From: Anaeromyxobacter soli
GTDB taxonomy: Bacteria > Myxococcota > Myxococcia > Myxococcales > Anaeromyxobacteraceae
Reading direction: 5' to 3'
Assembly: GCF_022808855.1 (NCBI RefSeq)
Contig: NZ_JAKZLF010000005.1
Location: forward strand, 87,487-151,486
DNA length: 64,000 nucleotides
Below, one piece after another: positions 62,166 to 64,000 of the stretch (position 1 is the stretch's first letter; each line of letters starts with the position of its first letter). The position numbers and the translations under genes were made by a program. A model generated the notes under the pieces. That model made no database searches, was not told the origin of the DNA, and saw only the letters and a list, made by a program, of their open reading frames with translations.

Positions 62166-64000
62166 ATGCCCACCCCCGAGACCCCGCCGCTCGATCTTCC
62201 GCCCGGCATGGAGATCCGCGGCGCCCTGCCGCGACGCGCCCAGGAGGTGCTCACGCGCGAGGCGCTCGCGCTCGTCGCGGACCTCGTGCGCCGCTTTCGC
62301 CCGCGCGTGGAGCAGCTGCTCGAGCGGCGCCGCGAGCTGCAGCGCCGCTACGACGCCGGCGAGCGGCCGAGCTTCCTCTCCGCCACCGAGGACGTCCGCG
62401 CGGGCGACTGGACCGTCGCGCCGCTCCCGGCCGATCTGCAGGACCGTCGGGTCGAGATCACCGGCCCGCTGGACCGCAAGACGATCATCGACGCGCTCGG
62501 CTCCGGCGCGAACGTCTTCGTGGCGGACTTCGAGGACTCGAGCTCCCCCACCTGGCGCAACGTCGTCGAGGGCCAGGTGAACCTCCGGGACGCGGTCGAG
62601 GGCACGATCGAGCACGACGCCCCCGAGACCGCCGAGCGCCACCGGCTCGGGGACCGGACCGCCGTCCTCATGGTGCGCCCGCGGGGCTGGCACCTGCTCG
62701 AGAAGCACGTGCGCGTGGACGGGAGGCCCGTCAGCGCCGCGCTGTGGGACTTCGGCATCTACCTCTCGAGCGCCGCGCGGCGGCTCCTCGCGAAGGGCTC
62801 CGGCCCGTACTTCTACTGCCCGAAGCTCGAGAGCCACCTCGAGGCGCGCCTGTGGAACGAGGTGTTCACCCTCGGCGAGGAGCGGCTCGGCCTCCCGAGG
62901 GGCTCGATCAAGGCCACCTGCCTCATCGAGACCCTCCCCGCCGCGTTCGAGATGGACGAGATCCTGTGGGAGCTGCGCGAGCGCTCCGCGGGCCTCAACT
63001 GCGGGCGCTGGGACTACATCTTCTCGACCATCAAGCGCTTCCGCGCGGACGCGAAGCACGTCATGCCGGACCGCGCGCACATCACCATGGACAAGGGGTT
63101 CTTGCGCGCGTACGTGCAGCTCCTCATCCAGACGTGCCACCGGCGCAACGTCCACGCCATCGGCGGCATGGCCGCGCAGATCCCGATCGAGGACGATCCG
63201 GCGGCGAACGAGGCCGCGCTCGCCGAGGTGCGCGCCGACAAGCTCCGCGAGGTGACCGACGGCCACGACGGCACCTGGGTGGCGCACCCCGGCCTCGTGC
63301 CCATCGCCAGGGCGATCTTCGACCAGCACATGAAGACGCCGAACCAGCTCCACCGCAAGCGCGAGGACGTGCGCGTGACGGCGCGCGACCTGCTCGAGGT
63401 GCCGGACGGCCCGCGTACCGAGGCGGGCCTCCGCCACGACATCCGCGTCTCGGTCCAGTACCTCGAGGCCTGGCTCCGCGGGACCGGCTGCGTCCCGATC
63501 TACGGCCTCATGGAGGACGCCGCGACGGTGGAGATCTCCCGCTCGCTCGCGTGGCAGTGGATCCACCACGGCGCGACGCTCGACGACGGCGCGCCGCTCA
63601 CGGTCGAGCGGTTCCGCACCGTGCTCGCCGACGAGATGGATCGGATCCGCCTCGAGGTCGGGGACGCCGCGTTCCAGGGCGGCCGCTTCGAGGAGGCGCG
63701 CGCGCTCTTCGAGCGCATCAGCACGCAGGGGGACTTCGTCGAGTTCATCACCCTCCCCTCCTACGAGCTGCTCGAGGCCGAGGGCGAGGAGAAGGCGCGC
63801 ATGCTCGCCGGCGGCACGGAGGGCCTCGCCGACTCGCCCGCGCCGCACCACCCCGACCCGCGCCGCTGGGAGGGCATCGTCCGCCGCTACACGCGGGAGG
63901 ACGTCGAGAAGCTCCGCGGCTCCGTGCGCATCGAGTACACGCTCGCGCGGCTCGGCGCGAACCGGCTGTGGGACCTCCTCCACGGCGAGCCGTACGTGAA
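62166..64000 (+). CDS. aceB: Malate synthase A fused to isocitrate lyase (3' end outside window)
   Basis: The open frame reads from ATG 62166 to the window end with no stop (611 residues seen). Residues 1 to about 540 are a full-length malate synthase [67 protein letters not shown] and [14 protein letters not shown] with catalytic-base Asp451, ending at [12 protein letters not shown] linker of about 25 residues follows. From residue 563 on, [39 protein letters not shown] and DLLHGE match the N-terminus of isocitrate lyase. One chain would make glyoxylate from isocitrate and condense it with acetyl-CoA. AGGAGGAG lies upstream. Confidence 0.9.
   Translation, partial: MPTPETPPLDLPPGMEIRGALPRRAQEVLTREALALVADLVRRFRPRVEQLLERRRELQRRYDAGERPSFLSATEDVRAGDWTVAPLPADLQDRRVEITGPLDRKTIIDALGSGANVFVADFEDSSSPTWRNVVEGQVNLRDAVEGTIEHDAPETAERHRLGDRTAVLMVRPRGWHLLEKHVRVDGRPVSAALWDFGIYLSSAARRLLAKGSGPYFYCPKLESHLEARLWNEVFTLGEERLGLPRGSIKATCLIETLPAAFEMDEILWELRERSAGLNCGRWDYIFSTIKRFRADAKHVMPDRAHITMDKGFLRAYVQLLIQTCHRRNVHAIGGMAAQIPIEDDPAANEAALAEVRADKLREVTDGHDGTWVAHPGLVPIARAIFDQHMKTPNQLHRKREDVRVTARDLLEVPDGPRTEAGLRHDIRVSVQYLEAWLRGTGCVPIYGLMEDAATVEISRSLAWQWIHHGATLDDGAPLTVERFRTVLADEMDRIRLEVGDAAFQGGRFEEARALFERISTQGDFVEFITLPSYELLEAEGEEKARMLAGGTEGLADSPAPHHPDPRRWEGIVRRYTREDVEKLRGSVRIEYTLARLGANRLWDLLHGEPYV

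Overview
The window is uniformly very GC-rich, gene-dense and bacterial. The gene types point to a deltaproteobacterium in the Myxococcota, most likely Anaeromyxobacter or a close relative. The supporting features are a eukaryotic-type Ser/Thr kinase with an extracytoplasmic tail, hybrid and Cys-containing PAS histidine kinases, c-type cytochromes with one, two and four haems, a giant Cys-rich-repeat lipoprotein with a ZU5-like start, and a long HNH protein. The taxonomic call is inference from gene content; no rRNA gene is present. I saw no tRNA, rRNA, CRISPR array, complete insertion sequence or prophage.

Layout. 0.1-6.5 kb: PfkB kinase and DEAD-box helicase (minus), a divergent pair of secreted cytochromes, and a PPOX-fold pair, one member of which carries GAF and winged-helix domains. 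6.7-8.2 kb: Ser/Thr kinase. 8.2-17.1 kb: one tightly coupled minus-strand operon, dctP-dctQ-dctM-glcD-glcE-glcF plus a tandem DUF6328 membrane protein. It reads as a 2-hydroxyacid (glycolate or lactate) uptake and oxidation unit. 17.5-24.0 kb: a ~2,170-residue lipoprotein with 25 Cys-rich repeats. 24.1-28.3 kb: HNH protein, a repeat-rich spacer, a PrsW-like membrane protease, a lipase and a small GNAT. 28.6-36 kb: hybrid histidine kinase, kbl-tdh (threonine to glycine), tautomerase, glutaryl-CoA dehydrogenase, a second histidine kinase and a small secreted protein. 36.6-41.6 kb: TPR protein, phospholipase B-like Ntn hydrolase joined to an M1-peptidase-like tail, and a ChaN-like lipoprotein whose stop codon lies in the end of a MITE-like 250-bp element. 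42-46.2 kb: small secreted protein, B12/radical SAM enzyme, free-standing Cache protein and chemoreceptor. 46.4-49.4 kb: DUF2868/DUF3482 GTPase pair. 49.5-54 kb: PilZ protein, hypothetical protein, methyltransferase, PfkB kinase, TrmJ, CBS protein and TRIC-type channel. 54.1-57.4 kb: tetraheme cytochrome behind a structured leader, GtrA/GT-C fusion and a degenerate receiver domain. 57.6-64 kb: small hypothetical protein, RsmE, alanine-glyoxylate aminotransferase, a membrane/coiled-coil protein and a malate synthase gene that runs in frame into isocitrate lyase and off the window.

A metabolic theme runs through the window. GlcDEF can make glyoxylate from glycolate, AGXT converts glyoxylate to glycine, Tdh/Kbl makes glycine and acetyl-CoA from threonine, and the malate synthase-isocitrate lyase polypeptide would make and consume glyoxylate within one protein. 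That fusion is the most striking item. Others worth attention are the enlarged DctM permease, the phospholipase B-like fusion, the PPOX-GAF-winged-helix regulator, the RNA leader of the tetraheme cytochrome and the dispersed palindromic repeats.
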